From positions 1 to 35,367 of the forward strand of contig JBBEBP010000010.1 in assembly GCA_040882255.1 (NCBI GenBank): a stretch of 35,367 bases of DNA, read 5' to 3'. Both the position numbers and the translations under genes were made by a program. The notes under the pieces were generated by a model. That model saw nothing but the letters and a program-made list of their open reading frames with translations, was not told where the DNA came from and did no database searches. The DNA comes from PWQG01 sp040882255. Its GTDB lineage: Bacteria > Pseudomonadota > Gammaproteobacteria > Pseudomonadales > Pseudohongiellaceae. Shown here piece by piece: positions 1 to 8,632 of this stretch. The number at the start of each line of letters is the position of its first letter. Positions within the stretch are counted from its first letter, which is position 1.

Positions 1-1
1 A

Positions 2-3000
2 GACGACTTCACCCTGACCGGATCGGACGCCGAGGCAGATCAGGCTGCGGCGCGGGGGCAGCAGTCGCTGTTTTCCAGAAGCCAAGAAACCAGAGACGAA
101 TACGAACTGCGCATCGACGCCCTGTATGACGGAGGGCCAGCCAATCGAGTTGGCGCTACAGTTCTGGATTCATCCGATGTTCTTGGCATGCTTGGGTATT
201 CGGACTACCCGGTCCGGGTGGCGGAAGGCAAGATCCGGGAAGGCCAGTACAACCACAACCTGACAGCCGAGCATTGGAAGAAGATCCCCGAATGGCTGGA
301 TGATCCGGTGGCCGTATTTGAGTCCGATACCGTTGAAGGGCGCCTGGTGGCGATTGCCCCGGAAACAACGGCCGACGGCGATCCGATTGTCATGGTGCTG
401 GAGCCTGATGCCGGCGTAGACGCGATGGATGTGCATCTGCTGGTCAATGCCTACGACAGAACGCGCCGTGCGCCCATTCAGCGCTGGGTAGATGAAGGAA
501 AATATTTGTACGGGGATGACAAAAGAATCCCCGCCTTCAACCGCTCGTCTGGGCTACGATTGCCCAGGGTCAGCGATATCCAGCAGGGATATGGGTCAAA
601 AATATACGCCCGGCGCGATCTTGTCAAGCGCCGCAACGAGCAGGGCGGCGATATCCGGTTCAGCCGGGCGGCCTATGCCCCTGAAGTCAGATCAACGCAG
701 ACCATCACCACGGGCGGACGGACTCGCACCCGTATCCGGTATGCCGACGGTACAGAGGAAGTTGTCGATGGTCGCGGGCCTGGCGTTACCGCCACTCCGG
801 ATGAGGCAAGCCCATATCGAGGTGACTCCACCGGCTTTGCTGTCCCGGACGACACGCTGGTGTCCGTGGCCGTGCGCAAGATGCAGGATAAGTTCAAGTT
901 CCTGAAGGATCTGCAGGCCAACATCCGCGAGGCCGGCGGAGAAATTGACGAGGCCAGTGATGCGTACCTGGCCGAAGAACTCTTCCATGGCAAGGCGGAG
1001 AACGATATTCGCATACTGGAAGAGCGCTATGTCGATCCGATAGCAAGGAAGATGGCCCGGTTCAATATCAGTCGTGAGAAGCTGGACCGGTATTTGTATG
1101 CCAAACACGCCCCGGAGCGCAATGCTCACATTGCCAGCATCAACCCGGATATGCAGGAAGGCGGGTCCGGGATGACCGACCAAGAGGCGGCCGAGATACT
1201 GTCCAGCGCCAGGAAGGAGGGAAAGGCCGACCAGTACGAGCAGCTTTCCATGATGGTGTACGACATGCTCAGGGCGGCTCGTGACATGGTGCGCAGATCC
1301 GGTCTGGAAAGCGAAGGCATGGTCGATGCATGGGAAAGCCAGTACGAGTTCTATGTGCCACTGAAGGGCTGGGCGGATGATACCAAGGACCAGGGCGTTC
1401 CCGGGCGAGGCAAAGGCTACAGCATTGGCGGCCGGGAATCGAAGCGGGCAATGGGGCGAAGCACAGAGGCGGCCAGCCCGCTCTCGTATGCGATTGGCGA
1501 TGTGACCAATCTGCTGATCCGCAAGCGCAAGAACGAGGTCGGTAACGCGCTGTTGAATTTGGTACTGAAAAACCCGAACAAGGACTTCTGGTCGGTCTAT
1601 ACCGACGAGAACCCGGACACCGACCGGCGTGTGGTGAAAGTTCGCAACGAGGCCGGCGAGGTGGTCGAGCAGGTTCGAGAAATGCCGATCCCGATGGCTT
1701 TGATGAAGGACCGTTATTTCGAGACCAAGAGGGGCGGGAAGTCCTACTACATCAAGCTGGAAGACGAGCGGCTGATGCGGGCCATGAAGAACCTGGGCCC
1801 TGAGAGCAACGGGGCGCTTATCCGAACGCTGGCTGGCATAAACCGGGTTCTATCCGCTCTGAACACGTCCTACTCTCCCGAGTTCGTGGTCTCGAACTTC
1901 TCCCGCGACGTACAGACAGCAATACTGAATCTGCAGGCCGAGCAGTCGCTGGAGGAAGGGAAGGCGTCTGGAGAGCGAATCACGCAGCAAACCATCAAGA
2001 GCATTCCGACGGCCATGGCAGCGATTCACGCTTCGCTGCGCGGAAAGCAGGCGCAAGGCGAAGCTCGGACATGGCAGCGATATTTCGACCAGTTCCGTGC
2101 CGACGGGGCCAAGACCGGCTGGTTCGATATGAAAGACCTGGATCAGCAGGCCGCGAACGTCGATGAAATGGTGAATCTGGCCGCCGGCGGCACCAAGGCC
2201 AGCGCTGTAAAGATCCGCAGAACGGTCACGGATCTGGTGGAGAACATGAATACGGCCGTGGAGAATGCCGTTCGACTGTCCGCCTACGTCAACGCAATCC
2301 GGGCCGGGATACCCAGGTCCCGGGCGGCATCGCTGGCCAAGAACATGACGGTCAACTTCAACAGGAGAGGCGAGGCCGGAACGCTTCTCAATGCCCTTTA
2401 TATGTTTTCCAACGCATCCATCCAGGGCGTGGCCAACTTCGTGCGTACCATGGGAACCCTGAAGGGCGACAAGAAGCTGAAGTGGGAAAACCTGAACAAT
2501 GCCCAGCTGCTGGCTATCGGCATCACTGCCGGCGCCTACATGCTCTCCATGGCCAACAGAATGTCGGCCGGCGAGGATGATGACGAAGAGAACTGGTATG
2601 ACAAGGTTCCTGATTATGTGCGGGAACGAAACCTCGTCATCATGAAATCCCTGTTCGGCGGCCCGCAGGACGGAAGCTACTGGAAAATCCCGCTCCCTTA
2701 TGGGTACAACGCTTTCTATGTGCTGGGCGATTCAATGGAAGGGGTGTTCAGCGGCGCCAGATCACCGCTGGATGCTGCCTCTGACTTGACTCTGGCGACA
2801 CTGGGGTCATTCTCCCCAATCGGCTTCCAGGATTCAGAAACGCTGCAGGGGCTTCTTCTCAAGAATGCCGCTCCCACGATTGTCAAGCCGGTGGTAGAAA
2901 TCGGCCTGAATGAAAACTTCATGGGGTCGAGCATCTACAGCGAGAACTTCCCATTCGGTATCCAGAAGCCTGACAGCAGCCTGGGGCGACGATCAACGCC

Positions 3001-3541
3001 AATGGCGTACAAGGAGCTGGCCAAGTGGATGAATCGCGTGACAGGCGGCTCAGAGTACCGAGAGGGCGCTATTGATGTGAATCCGGACGTTATGCAGTAC
3101 CTGATCAATTACTTCGGCGGCAGCGCGTACAGCTTCTTCGGCGACAAGGTTCCCGATGCGGCATACAGAGCAGCCACCGGAGTACCGGTAGAGGATTACC
3201 GAATTCCGTTCTACTCACGCATCACTGGCCAGGTGCTTCACTACGATGACATGGACCGGTTCTACCAGAGACGGAACACGGTTGAGCAGTTCTATCAGGA
3301 GGCGAAATCACTGCCGGCCAGAGAAAGAATGGCGTTCCTGCAAAAGCACGGCGACACGGCTCGAATGCGCGGCATGGTTCAATTCACGGAAAAGAAGCTC
3401 TCCACGCTTCGGGACCGGCGCGACTTCATTTACAGCATGGACCTGGACCCGGCTGAAATGGATCGCAGGCTGAAAACCGTGGAAGAGCAAATGAAGGCGG
3501 TGGTGGACCGATTTAACAGGACGTACAATGAGAGGACGTAG
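2..3541 (+). CDS. Large polyvalent prophage protein (MuF-C-like and LPD38-like regions), 5' end outside window
   Basis: The frame is open from the first bases of the window with no stop, so the 5' end lies outside; 1179 residues are visible. The first ATG at 188 is internal, because the 62 codons before it continue the same protein style (GSDAEADQAA, GQQSLFSR). Residues about 50-170 (VLGMLGYSDYPVRVAEGK, IPEWLDDPVAVFES, VAIAPE, LLVNAYD) resemble the C-terminal domain of phage MuF-type polyvalent proteins. Residues about 570-1100, with EVGNALLNLV, VSNFSRDVQTAI and YMFSNASIQG, resemble the large polyvalent protein-associated domain LPD38. Such proteins are carried in phage particles and probably enter the host with DNA; that role is family knowledge, not shown here. 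One short hydrophobic stretch (LLAIGITAGAYMLSMA) could contact membrane. The family names are from recall, not from a search. Confidence 0.8.
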   Translation, partial: DDFTLTGSDAEADQAAARGQQSLFSRSQETRDEYELRIDALYDGGPANRVGATVLDSSDVLGMLGYSDYPVRVAEGKIREGQYNHNLTAEHWKKIPEWLDDPVAVFESDTVEGRLVAIAPETTADGDPIVMVLEPDAGVDAMDVHLLVNAYDRTRRAPIQRWVDEGKYLYGDDKRIPAFNRSSGLRLPRVSDIQQGYGSKIYARRDLVKRRNEQGGDIRFSRAAYAPEVRSTQTITTGGRTRTRIRYADGTEEVVDGRGPGVTATPDEASPYRGDSTGFAVPDDTLVSVAVRKMQDKFKFLKDLQANIREAGGEIDEASDAYLAEELFHGKAENDIRILEERYVDPIARKMARFNISREKLDRYLYAKHAPERNAHIASINPDMQEGGSGMTDQEAAEILSSARKEGKADQYEQLSMMVYDMLRAARDMVRRSGLESEGMVDAWESQYEFYVPLKGWADDTKDQGVPGRGKGYSIGGRESKRAMGRSTEAASPLSYAIGDVTNLLIRKRKNEVGNALLNLVLKNPNKDFWSVYTDENPDTDRRVVKVRNEAGEVVEQVREMPIPMALMKDRYFETKRGGKSYYIKLEDERLMRAMKNLGPESNGALIRTLAGINRVLSALNTSYSPEFVVSNFSRDVQTAILNLQAEQSLEEGKASGERITQQTIKSIPTAMAAIHASLRGKQAQGEARTWQRYFDQFRADGAKTGWFDMKDLDQQAANVDEMVNLAAGGTKASAVKIRRTVTDLVENMNTAVENAVRLSAYVNAIRAGIPRSRAASLAKNMTVNFNRRGEAGTLLNALYMFSNASIQGVANFVRTMGTLKGDKKLKWENLNNAQLLAIGITAGAYMLSMANRMSAGEDDDEENWYDKVPDYVRERNLVIMKSLFGGPQDGSYWKIPLPYGYNAFYVLGDSMEGVFSGARSPLDAASDLTLATLGSFSPIGFQDSETLQGLLLKNAAPTIVKPVVEIGLNENFMGSSIYSENFPFGIQKPDSSLGRRSTPMAYKELAKWMNRVTGGSEYREGAIDVNPDVMQYLINYFGGSAYSFFGDKVPDAAYRAATGVPVEDYRIPFYSRITGQVLHYDDMDRFYQRRNTVEQFYQEAKSLPARERMAFLQKHGDTARMRGMVQFTEKKLSTLRDRRDFIYSMDLDPAEMDRRLKTVEEQMKAVVDRFNRTYNERT

Positions 3542-3631
3542 GCGCTACCGTCTCATCGGCCTGACCGGAGACAGTAGGCGGTCTTCACTCCAACCGGCCT
3601 CAACGCGCTTGTAAAGCGTGAACAATGGCAC

Positions 3632-3925
3632 CTACTCGCTCTTCGCCGGCGCCTCGATGGCCTCCCGTGGCATATTGGCAATCCCCAGCGCGTCCATCAT
3701 GATCCGGCGCAGGGATAGCGTGGCCTTCTCCGTGTCGCCATTGACGTGAGCAATGCAGTTGGCCGCCAGGTAGGAACAGATGCGTTCGAGTTCTGGCATG
3801 GAGACTGCCCCGGCCTGTTGCTCGATCACGTCGATGATCTGCAGGTAGATCCGGTTGGCCTTCTCGTCGATCCGCTGTTCATCGGTCTGGCCTGTTACAT
3901 GGTACTCGGCTGGTTGCTCTGTCAT
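3632..3925 (-). CDS. Small hypothetical prophage protein
   Basis: A 97-residue protein starting MTEQPAEYHV, transcribed towards the large phage gene and ending about 90 bases from its stop. The ATG at 3925 is chosen over longer in-frame possibilities because GGAG lies about nine bases upstream and the preceding residues look like non-coding translation. The protein is soluble and mostly helical, with no membrane segment. A central helix-like part (IYLQIIDVIEQQAGAVSMPELERICSYL is split by a Gly-Ala turn) is followed by an acidic/Ala-rich tail. I do not recognise the family. Its place between the virion gene and the attachment site is typical of accessory or lysogeny-module genes, but no function can be assigned. 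Confidence 0.6.
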   Translation of the reverse strand: MTEQPAEYHVTGQTDEQRIDEKANRIYLQIIDVIEQQAGAVSMPELERICSYLAANCIAHVNGDTEKATLSLRRIMMDALGIANMPREAIEAPAKSE

Positions 3926-4010
3926 GGTAGTGATCTCCGATTCATGGTTGAGTGATTTCTTTCGAGAATTTGTCGGTATTTTTGTCGGTGGTGTGCGATT
4001 CAGGGTGTCT

Positions 4011-4066
4011 CTGTGTGTATGACGAAATCCGTAAGTTGTTGATATTTCGGCTCTCCATGCACACAG
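4011..4066. repeat. Nested inverted repeats beside the attachment site
   Basis: An outer imperfect inverted repeat pairs CTGTGTGTATG (4011-4021) with CATGCACACAG (4056-4066), 10 of 11 positions matching. An inner perfect pair, CGAAAT (4023-4028) and ATTTCG (4044-4049), sits within it. A direct repeat TTTGTCGGT lies just to the left, near 3970 and 3981. Lying 29-84 bases inside the attachment core, they could be integrase or excisionase arm sites, or a structured leader of the minus-strand gene. The repeats are seen; the role is inferred. Confidence 0.4.
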
Positions 4067-4094
4067 ACAACACACAGAATCGCGCCCGGAACAC

Positions 4095-4117
4095 TTCGAG
4101 TCCCGTCCGGTCCGCCA
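4095..4117 (+). other. Prophage attachment junction: 3' end of a tRNA (tRNA-Asp-like)
   Basis: These 23 bases parse exactly as a tRNA 3' end: T loop TTCGAGT, T-stem strand CCCGT, acceptor strand CCGGTCC, discriminator G and encoded CCA. The 5' T-stem strand is absent: the preceding bases AACAC cannot pair with CCCGT, and no D or anticodon arm precedes them. The sequence closely resembles bacterial tRNA-Asp(GTC) ends. A truncated tRNA 3' end joining phage-type genes to a tRNA-style terminator is what remains at one end of a prophage integrated in a tRNA gene. The intact tRNA and second core should lie beyond the left window edge. Confidence 0.75.
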
Positions 4118-4126
4118 CTATATGCG

Positions 4127-4161
4127 ACAAAAAAGCCCTCACCCGTTGAGGGCTTTTTTGT
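4127..4161 (+). terminator. Intrinsic terminator, probably of the original tRNA transcript
   Basis: A perfect 15-base inverted repeat: arms 4127-4141 and 4147-4161 around loop CCCGT. The GC core AGCCCTCA/TGAGGGCT is followed by six T on the plus strand and six A on the other side, so it could work in both directions. It lies ten bases beyond the tRNA CCA end, the usual place for a tRNA terminator. Confidence 0.9.
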
Positions 4162-4225
4162 GCCCGCAATTCACTGCGCCGGTGCGGTCAATGATAGTGA
4201 ACCGGCCGCACATGAAACCAATCCA

Positions 4226-4254
4226 TTGTGGAAAAAATTCCCACGGTGTACACT
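4226..4254 (+). promoter_or_regulatory. Possible sigma70 promoter of the metalloprotease gene
   Basis: TTGTGG (4226-4231), a 17-base spacer, then TACACT (4249-4254): four of six matches to each consensus box. Initiation would fall near 4261, just after an in-frame ATG at 4260 and before the ATG at 4293, which supports the later start. This is pattern matching only. Confidence 0.35.
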
Positions 4255-4292
4255 TCCGTATGAATTCAGTGGCGGGGTGGCCCCGGAGTCTC

Positions 4293-6500
4293 ATGCACAG
4301 ATTGGTATCCACAGTGTACCGCACCGGACAGAACCGGGTGCGCATCGTGGCGTGGCTGTCCCTCTGGTTCGTCTCTGCGGCCTTTTCCGGGACCGTTGTC
4401 GCCGACGAGCTGTGGCGGTTACCGGCCGGCGAGCGTGGCGACATTTCCCTGTATCAGCAGGAGCTGGACCGCCTGCGTTCTGGCCAGGAGGTCACCACGG
4501 ACGTGCCGGGTGGCCGCATTCGCTGGCGCATCACCGATACCGAGTATTTTGTCAACGGCGACGCCTCCCTGCGCGCCATTGCAGTGGATGGCGACGACAC
4601 CCTCACCATGACCTGGGGCGAGTACGCCCTGTTCGTCACCCTGGAGCGCCCCGATGGCGTCTGGCGAGTAGAGGCCCGGCGCGACTCCCCGCAGGCCCCG
4701 TACCGCGGTGCACTGGCCGAGGCGCGGCGCCTGCCAGGGCATGCTGCGAAGCGCGACTACGTCATTCCCGAACGGCCCGAAGGTACTGTTCCGCTGGCCA
4801 GGGATCTGGTGTTGGGCGGCAGCATCACAGCGAACGGTTCCGGGCAGCTTGCTTCAGCCAATGATTCCGCTCTGGTGGTAGAGCAGCAATTTGCTGACAA
4901 ATCGGTGGTGGAAGGAGCCCGTATCAATACAGAGTTGACGGTAAAGGTAATAAATCACACCTCGGGAGAGCGCAGTATCCCGGAGTTGGAAATGTATTTC
5001 ATTCTTGAAGACATGGAGGTGATCTCCCATCCATCCGATTGCAGCCGCGATGTGGTGGTCAACGGGGGACAACAGAGTCCGATACTGCGGTGCGGCATGG
5101 GAGGTCAGCTAACGGCGGGAGATACGCGGCAGCTGGAATTCGATGTGGCTGTCGGCGGATCAGAATGGCGGGCTGGCGATAGACTGTTCAGTTCGGTAGT
5201 GATGGGCAGCACGCAGTACGATGCCTGGATCAATGTGGTCGCCGACGTGTTGTCAGGTGGCAACGGCGTTGACAGCGAAAGCGCGTTCAACACCAGTCTG
5301 ATGAGCCGGACCGACAACGACCCGCGCGGTGATGTTGTCATCGATGTGCTCACCCTTTATACGCCCGATGCCGCCTCGGCCTATGACGGCGGCGTGGAAA
5401 CCCGCATCAACCAGTTGTTCAGCGTTGCCAACCGCCTGTACCGCGACAGCGGCGTGAAGATCAGCCTGCGTCCGGTGCGTCATCAGCCGGTGAACTATCC
5501 CGGTGATCGGGACATGGAGCGGATGCTGGACGATCTTGATGAGGGCAGCGACGCCGCCCTGTCCGGTGTGCAGGGCCTGCGTGAGGAGTGGGGCGCGGAC
5601 CTGGTCATCCTGTTCCGCCCCCAGGGCAGCGAGGCGAACCGCTGTGGACTGGCCAATCTGGGCGGGTATCATACGGCCGGTGACCTGATCAGTTTCAATG
5701 ACCGCGAACATGCCCATTCCGTCATTGCCGTGGACTGCCCGGTGGACTCGGTGGTGGCGCACGAGATCGGTCATAACATGGGATTGACCCACTCCCATGC
5801 CGAGGACGGCGAGGGCGGCACCTTCCCCTGGGCCACCGGACATGGCGTTAACGACCGCTTCGTCACCGTCATGGCCGATCCGGCGTACTTTGGCGGCGCA
5901 CAGCGTCTGTCCCGTTTCTCCAGCCCGGCGCTGGATTGCGACGGCTTGCCCTGCGGCGTGGCGCATACCGAACCGGAGGGAGCCGATGCCGTACGTACCC
6001 TGAACACTGTGCGCTACCAGGTCGCTGACTACTTCCCGACCCGCGTCGCGCCGCTGCCCAGCCGCCGGGTGGCCACTGCCGATGGTTCGCCCACGCAGGC
6101 CCGTATCGCGTTGGCCGCCAGCACGGATGGCGGGCGCAGCTTCGTACGGGAAGCGACAGCGTCGGACCGGGTTGATATCACGGCCCGTTTCTATGTGGAT
6201 GAGGCCCATATCGACCGGCCCGCCGAGTTCCATGTCGTGGTCGGCATGGATGGGCGCTTCCTGCAACTCACCGACGGGGGAGCGAGGCTGCAGGACTGGG
6301 ACGGACACCTGGCGAGTCTGGTGCCGTTCGCCAGTGTCGATGCCCTGGGCGACCGCGAGTCACTGGTGGCAGTCGAGCAGTTCCGGCCCACACCGGATCT
6401 GGTGGGCGCGGATTTGCAGGTTTTCGTGGCCTATCGCCTGGCGGGAAGCAATGAACTCGTTTTCACCGAGGAGCCGCTGCGGCTGCGCATCCGGCCCTGA
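4293..6500 (+). CDS. Secreted M12B/reprolysin-like zinc metalloprotease
   Basis: A 735-residue exported protease. The N-terminus (MHRLVSTVYRTGQNRVRIVAWLS is basic then hydrophobic) forms a signal peptide ending near GTVVADE. The catalytic domain begins around residue 345 (VVIDVLTLYTPDA) and contains HEIGHNMGLTH, with zinc ligands H490, H494 and H500 and catalytic E491. A Met-turn-like segment (VTVMADPAYFGG) follows, as in metzincins. Several cysteines in the catalytic part suggest disulfides formed outside the cytoplasm. The upstream 300 residues resemble a propeptide plus a beta-rich domain; the C-terminal 150 residues form another beta-rich region. Start 4293 is chosen for its GGAG, its signal peptide and the possible promoter; ATG 4260 and a GTG near 4338 are alternatives. 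It is the first chromosomal gene beyond the prophage junction and appears monocistronic. Substrate unknown. Confidence 0.85.
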   Translation: MHRLVSTVYRTGQNRVRIVAWLSLWFVSAAFSGTVVADELWRLPAGERGDISLYQQELDRLRSGQEVTTDVPGGRIRWRITDTEYFVNGDASLRAIAVDGDDTLTMTWGEYALFVTLERPDGVWRVEARRDSPQAPYRGALAEARRLPGHAAKRDYVIPERPEGTVPLARDLVLGGSITANGSGQLASANDSALVVEQQFADKSVVEGARINTELTVKVINHTSGERSIPELEMYFILEDMEVISHPSDCSRDVVVNGGQQSPILRCGMGGQLTAGDTRQLEFDVAVGGSEWRAGDRLFSSVVMGSTQYDAWINVVADVLSGGNGVDSESAFNTSLMSRTDNDPRGDVVIDVLTLYTPDAASAYDGGVETRINQLFSVANRLYRDSGVKISLRPVRHQPVNYPGDRDMERMLDDLDEGSDAALSGVQGLREEWGADLVILFRPQGSEANRCGLANLGGYHTAGDLISFNDREHAHSVIAVDCPVDSVVAHEIGHNMGLTHSHAEDGEGGTFPWATGHGVNDRFVTVMADPAYFGGAQRLSRFSSPALDCDGLPCGVAHTEPEGADAVRTLNTVRYQVADYFPTRVAPLPSRRVATADGSPTQARIALAASTDGGRSFVREATASDRVDITARFYVDEAHIDRPAEFHVVVGMDGRFLQLTDGGARLQDWDGHLASLVPFASVDALGDRESLVAVEQFRPTPDLVGADLQVFVAYRLAGSNELVFTEEPLRLRIRP

Positions 6501-6514
6501 CTCTGACGTGTTAT

Positions 6515-6547
6515 ACTGCCGCGCTCGCAAACGGGCAAAGCGGCAGT
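6515..6547. repeat. 8-bp inverted repeat between protease and nadK
   Basis: ACTGCCGC (6515-6522) and GCGGCAGT (6540-6547) are perfect complements around a 17-base loop, ten bases before the nadK ATG. There is no T tract, so it is not a classical terminator; it could fold in the nadK leader or be an operator. Confidence 0.35.
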
Positions 6548-6556
6548 GAGCAGAGT

Positions 6557-7447
6557 ATGGCGCAATTCAAGCGAATCGGCCTGGTGGGGCGGCTGGGGCA
6601 CGCAGCAACCGTGGATTCGCTGCGCCGCCTGGTGGACTTCCTGGAACAGCGTGATCTGGAGATCGTACTGGACGAGAAGACCGCCTCGACCCTGCCGGCC
6701 GGCCGCCACACCGTGCACAGCCGTGACGAGCTGGGCGCCGAGTGCGACCTGGTCATCGTGGTGGGCGGGGACGGCAGCATGCTGGGCGTGGCCCGCGTCA
6801 TGGCCACTCATCAGGTGCCGGTGATCGGCATCAACCGCGGCCGCCTGGGCTTTCTCACTGACATCCTGCCGGACGAGATCGAGGATGGTCTGGATCGTGT
6901 GTTGAGCGGCGAGTTCACCGAAGAGAGCCGTTTTCTGATCGAGTTCGAGGCCTGGCGTGATGGTGAACGCCACCCCGGCGGCTGCGCACTCAACGACGTC
7001 GTCCTGCATCCCGGTACCGCCGCCCAGATGATCGAGTTCGAACTGTTCGTCGACGACCAGTTCGTCAACTCCCAGCAGTCCGACGGCCTGATCGTGGCCA
7101 CGCCCACCGGCTCCACCGCCTATTCCCTGTCCGCCGGCGGACCCATCATGCATCCCAGCCTGAACGCGCTGGTACTGGTGCCCATGTACCCGCATTCCCT
7201 GAGCAGCCGCCCGCTGGTGATCGATGCCGACAGCACCGTGCGCATTGTCGTGGTCAAGCAGCGCACCTTGCTGCCCCTGGTGAGCTGCGACGGGGCGGTG
7301 CAGTTTACCACCGAGCCTGGCGACGAAATCGTCATCCGCAAGAAGTCCGATGCCCTGCGTCTTATCCACCCGCTGGAACACAACTATTATCAGACCTGCC
7401 GCAGCAAACTGGGCTGGGGTAACCGTCTGATCCGGGACGAGCCATGA
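6557..7447 (+). CDS. nadK: NAD kinase
   Basis: A 296-residue cytoplasmic enzyme that phosphorylates NAD to NADP with ATP (or polyphosphate in some members). The diagnostic GGDG motif is at residues 70-73 (VVVGGDGSMLG). It is followed by INRGRLGFLTD, the NDVVLHPG segment and the glycine-rich TPTGSTAYSLSAGGPI loop, all in the order and spacing of the PpnK family. Length is normal for gammaproteobacteria. The ATG at 6557 gives the usual short N-terminus before the first beta strand (KRIGLVGR). It heads a same-strand cluster: the rhomboid gene follows after 13 bases, then two overlapping genes. An inverted repeat lies just upstream. Confidence 0.97.
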   Translation: MAQFKRIGLVGRLGHAATVDSLRRLVDFLEQRDLEIVLDEKTASTLPAGRHTVHSRDELGAECDLVIVVGGDGSMLGVARVMATHQVPVIGINRGRLGFLTDILPDEIEDGLDRVLSGEFTEESRFLIEFEAWRDGERHPGGCALNDVVLHPGTAAQMIEFELFVDDQFVNSQQSDGLIVATPTGSTAYSLSAGGPIMHPSLNALVLVPMYPHSLSSRPLVIDADSTVRIVVVKQRTLLPLVSCDGAVQFTTEPGDEIVIRKKSDALRLIHPLEHNYYQTCRSKLGWGNRLIRDEP

Positions 7448-7460
7448 AGGGAGTCGTGCC

Positions 7461-8339
7461 ATGCAGCGTGTAGCCAGTCTGGAGAGTCATCTGGACCTGC
7501 GTCCCCTGATAGTGGTGCTGGCCCAGCGGGGTATCCATATACAGGTCACCGAGGAGTCCGGTCGGCAGGTCGTCTGGGCCATGGATGTCTTCCAGGCTGA
7601 GCAAGTGGCCCGGGTGCTGGAGGACTGGCAGTCCGGCCGACTGGAGCTGCCCGAACTGGACCCGGCCTCCACCGGCGTGGCCAGCCCCGGTGCCAGGGAC
7701 CTGCTCAACCGGCTTCTGCAGGCCGGCTGGTATGCGCCGGTCAGCATGACCACCATCGCCCTGTGTCTGGTGGTGGCGCTGGTCAGCCGCTTCGGCACCA
7801 ACCTGGAGCCGGTGCGCTGGATGTTCTTCCCCGACATCGACTTTGGCACCGGCAACGCCTTCATCGGTCTGCTGGCCGGCATTAGCGGGGTCATGGACGT
7901 GGTGCGCCTGTTCACCCCGGCGCTGCTGCACTTTGGCATCATCCACGTGGTGTTCAATACCCTGTGGCTGTGGCACCTGGGACGGATGATCGAGGACGCC
8001 GTGCCGGGCAGAGGCTATGTCGGGTTGATCCTGGTCACCGCCTTTTCTGGCAACGTGGCCCAGTTCCTGTGGAGTGGCGGAGAGCCCAACTTCGGCGGCA
8101 TGTCCGGCGTAGTCTACGGGCTGATCGGCTTCATCTGGATGTGGCAGACCTGTGTTCCTTATACGCGTCTGAGCCTGCCGCCGGCCATGATCGGCATCTT
8201 TCTGGTGGCGCTGGTGCTGATGGAAGTGCTGGCATCGGCTTTTATTGCCACCGCCGCTCACGTGGGGGGGCTGGTCTCTGGCATGGTGTACGGCGTGGCC
8301 ATGGCGATGTTGTTTGCAGACCGCACGAGGTATGACTGA
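7461..8339 (+). CDS. GlpG-like rhomboid intramembrane serine protease
   Basis: A 292-residue inner-membrane protease that cleaves transmembrane segments. The N-terminal 90 residues form a soluble domain like the cytoplasmic domain of GlpG. Six or so hydrophobic segments follow from about residue 95. The conserved HFGIIHVVFN segment matches the HxxxxHxxxN element of GlpG. The catalytic serine is S215 in GMSGVVYG and the catalytic histidine H267 in AAHVGGLVSG. AAGGGAG ten or so bases before the ATG is a strong ribosome-binding site. Its stop overlaps the next start (TGATG), implying coupled translation. The linkage to nadK is suggestive of shared transcription rather than shared function. Confidence 0.93.
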   Translation: MQRVASLESHLDLRPLIVVLAQRGIHIQVTEESGRQVVWAMDVFQAEQVARVLEDWQSGRLELPELDPASTGVASPGARDLLNRLLQAGWYAPVSMTTIALCLVVALVSRFGTNLEPVRWMFFPDIDFGTGNAFIGLLAGISGVMDVVRLFTPALLHFGIIHVVFNTLWLWHLGRMIEDAVPGRGYVGLILVTAFSGNVAQFLWSGGEPNFGGMSGVVYGLIGFIWMWQTCVPYTRLSLPPAMIGIFLVALVLMEVLASAFIATAAHVGGLVSGMVYGVAMAMLFADRTRYD

Positions 8340-8632
8340 TGGCAGGACAGACCCTGGAAGATATCCTGGCGACCATGAACCCGGAGATCCTCATGAACAT
8401 GAAGACTGCCGTGGAGACCGGCCGCTGGGCCAACGGCGGCAAGTTGACCCCCGAGCAGGTGGAGTTGTGCCTGCAGGCCATCATTGCCTATGAGCAACAG
8501 CACCTGCCCGAACACGAACGCACCGGTTACATTGATCGCAGCGGTCTGGGCACGAAACAGCCCACCGACCCGCCGCCGGCCGGTGAGCCACAGCCGCTGA
8601 ACATCCATGGCGGTGACGGAGACCGACAATGA
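8339..8632 (+). CDS. YeaC-like DUF1315 protein
   Basis: A 97-residue soluble protein resembling the YeaC/DUF1315 family of gammaproteobacteria. Recognisable parts are the start (TLEDILATMNPEILMNMKTA), the GRWANGGKLTPEQVELCLQAIIAYE segment in the middle (split here as one helix pair) and the ERTGYI end of the conserved part. A Pro-rich tail follows. No biochemical function is known for the family as far as I can recall. The ATG shares one base with the rhomboid stop, and its own stop overlaps the next ATG as ATGA, so it is translated within a coupled operon. Confidence 0.85.
   Translation: MAGQTLEDILATMNPEILMNMKTAVETGRWANGGKLTPEQVELCLQAIIAYEQQHLPEHERTGYIDRSGLGTKQPTDPPPAGEPQPLNIHGGDGDRQ

Noticed and set aside
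4020..4117. A complete tRNA gene at the attachment site
   Set aside because: Only the T loop, 3' T-stem strand, acceptor strand and CCA are present; the 5' T-stem strand and the D and anticodon arms cannot be found upstream.
5253..6308. 351-codon minus-strand frame opposite the metalloprotease
   Set aside because: The plus strand holds the HEIGHNMGLTH catalytic domain; the antisense frame has no recognisable motif.
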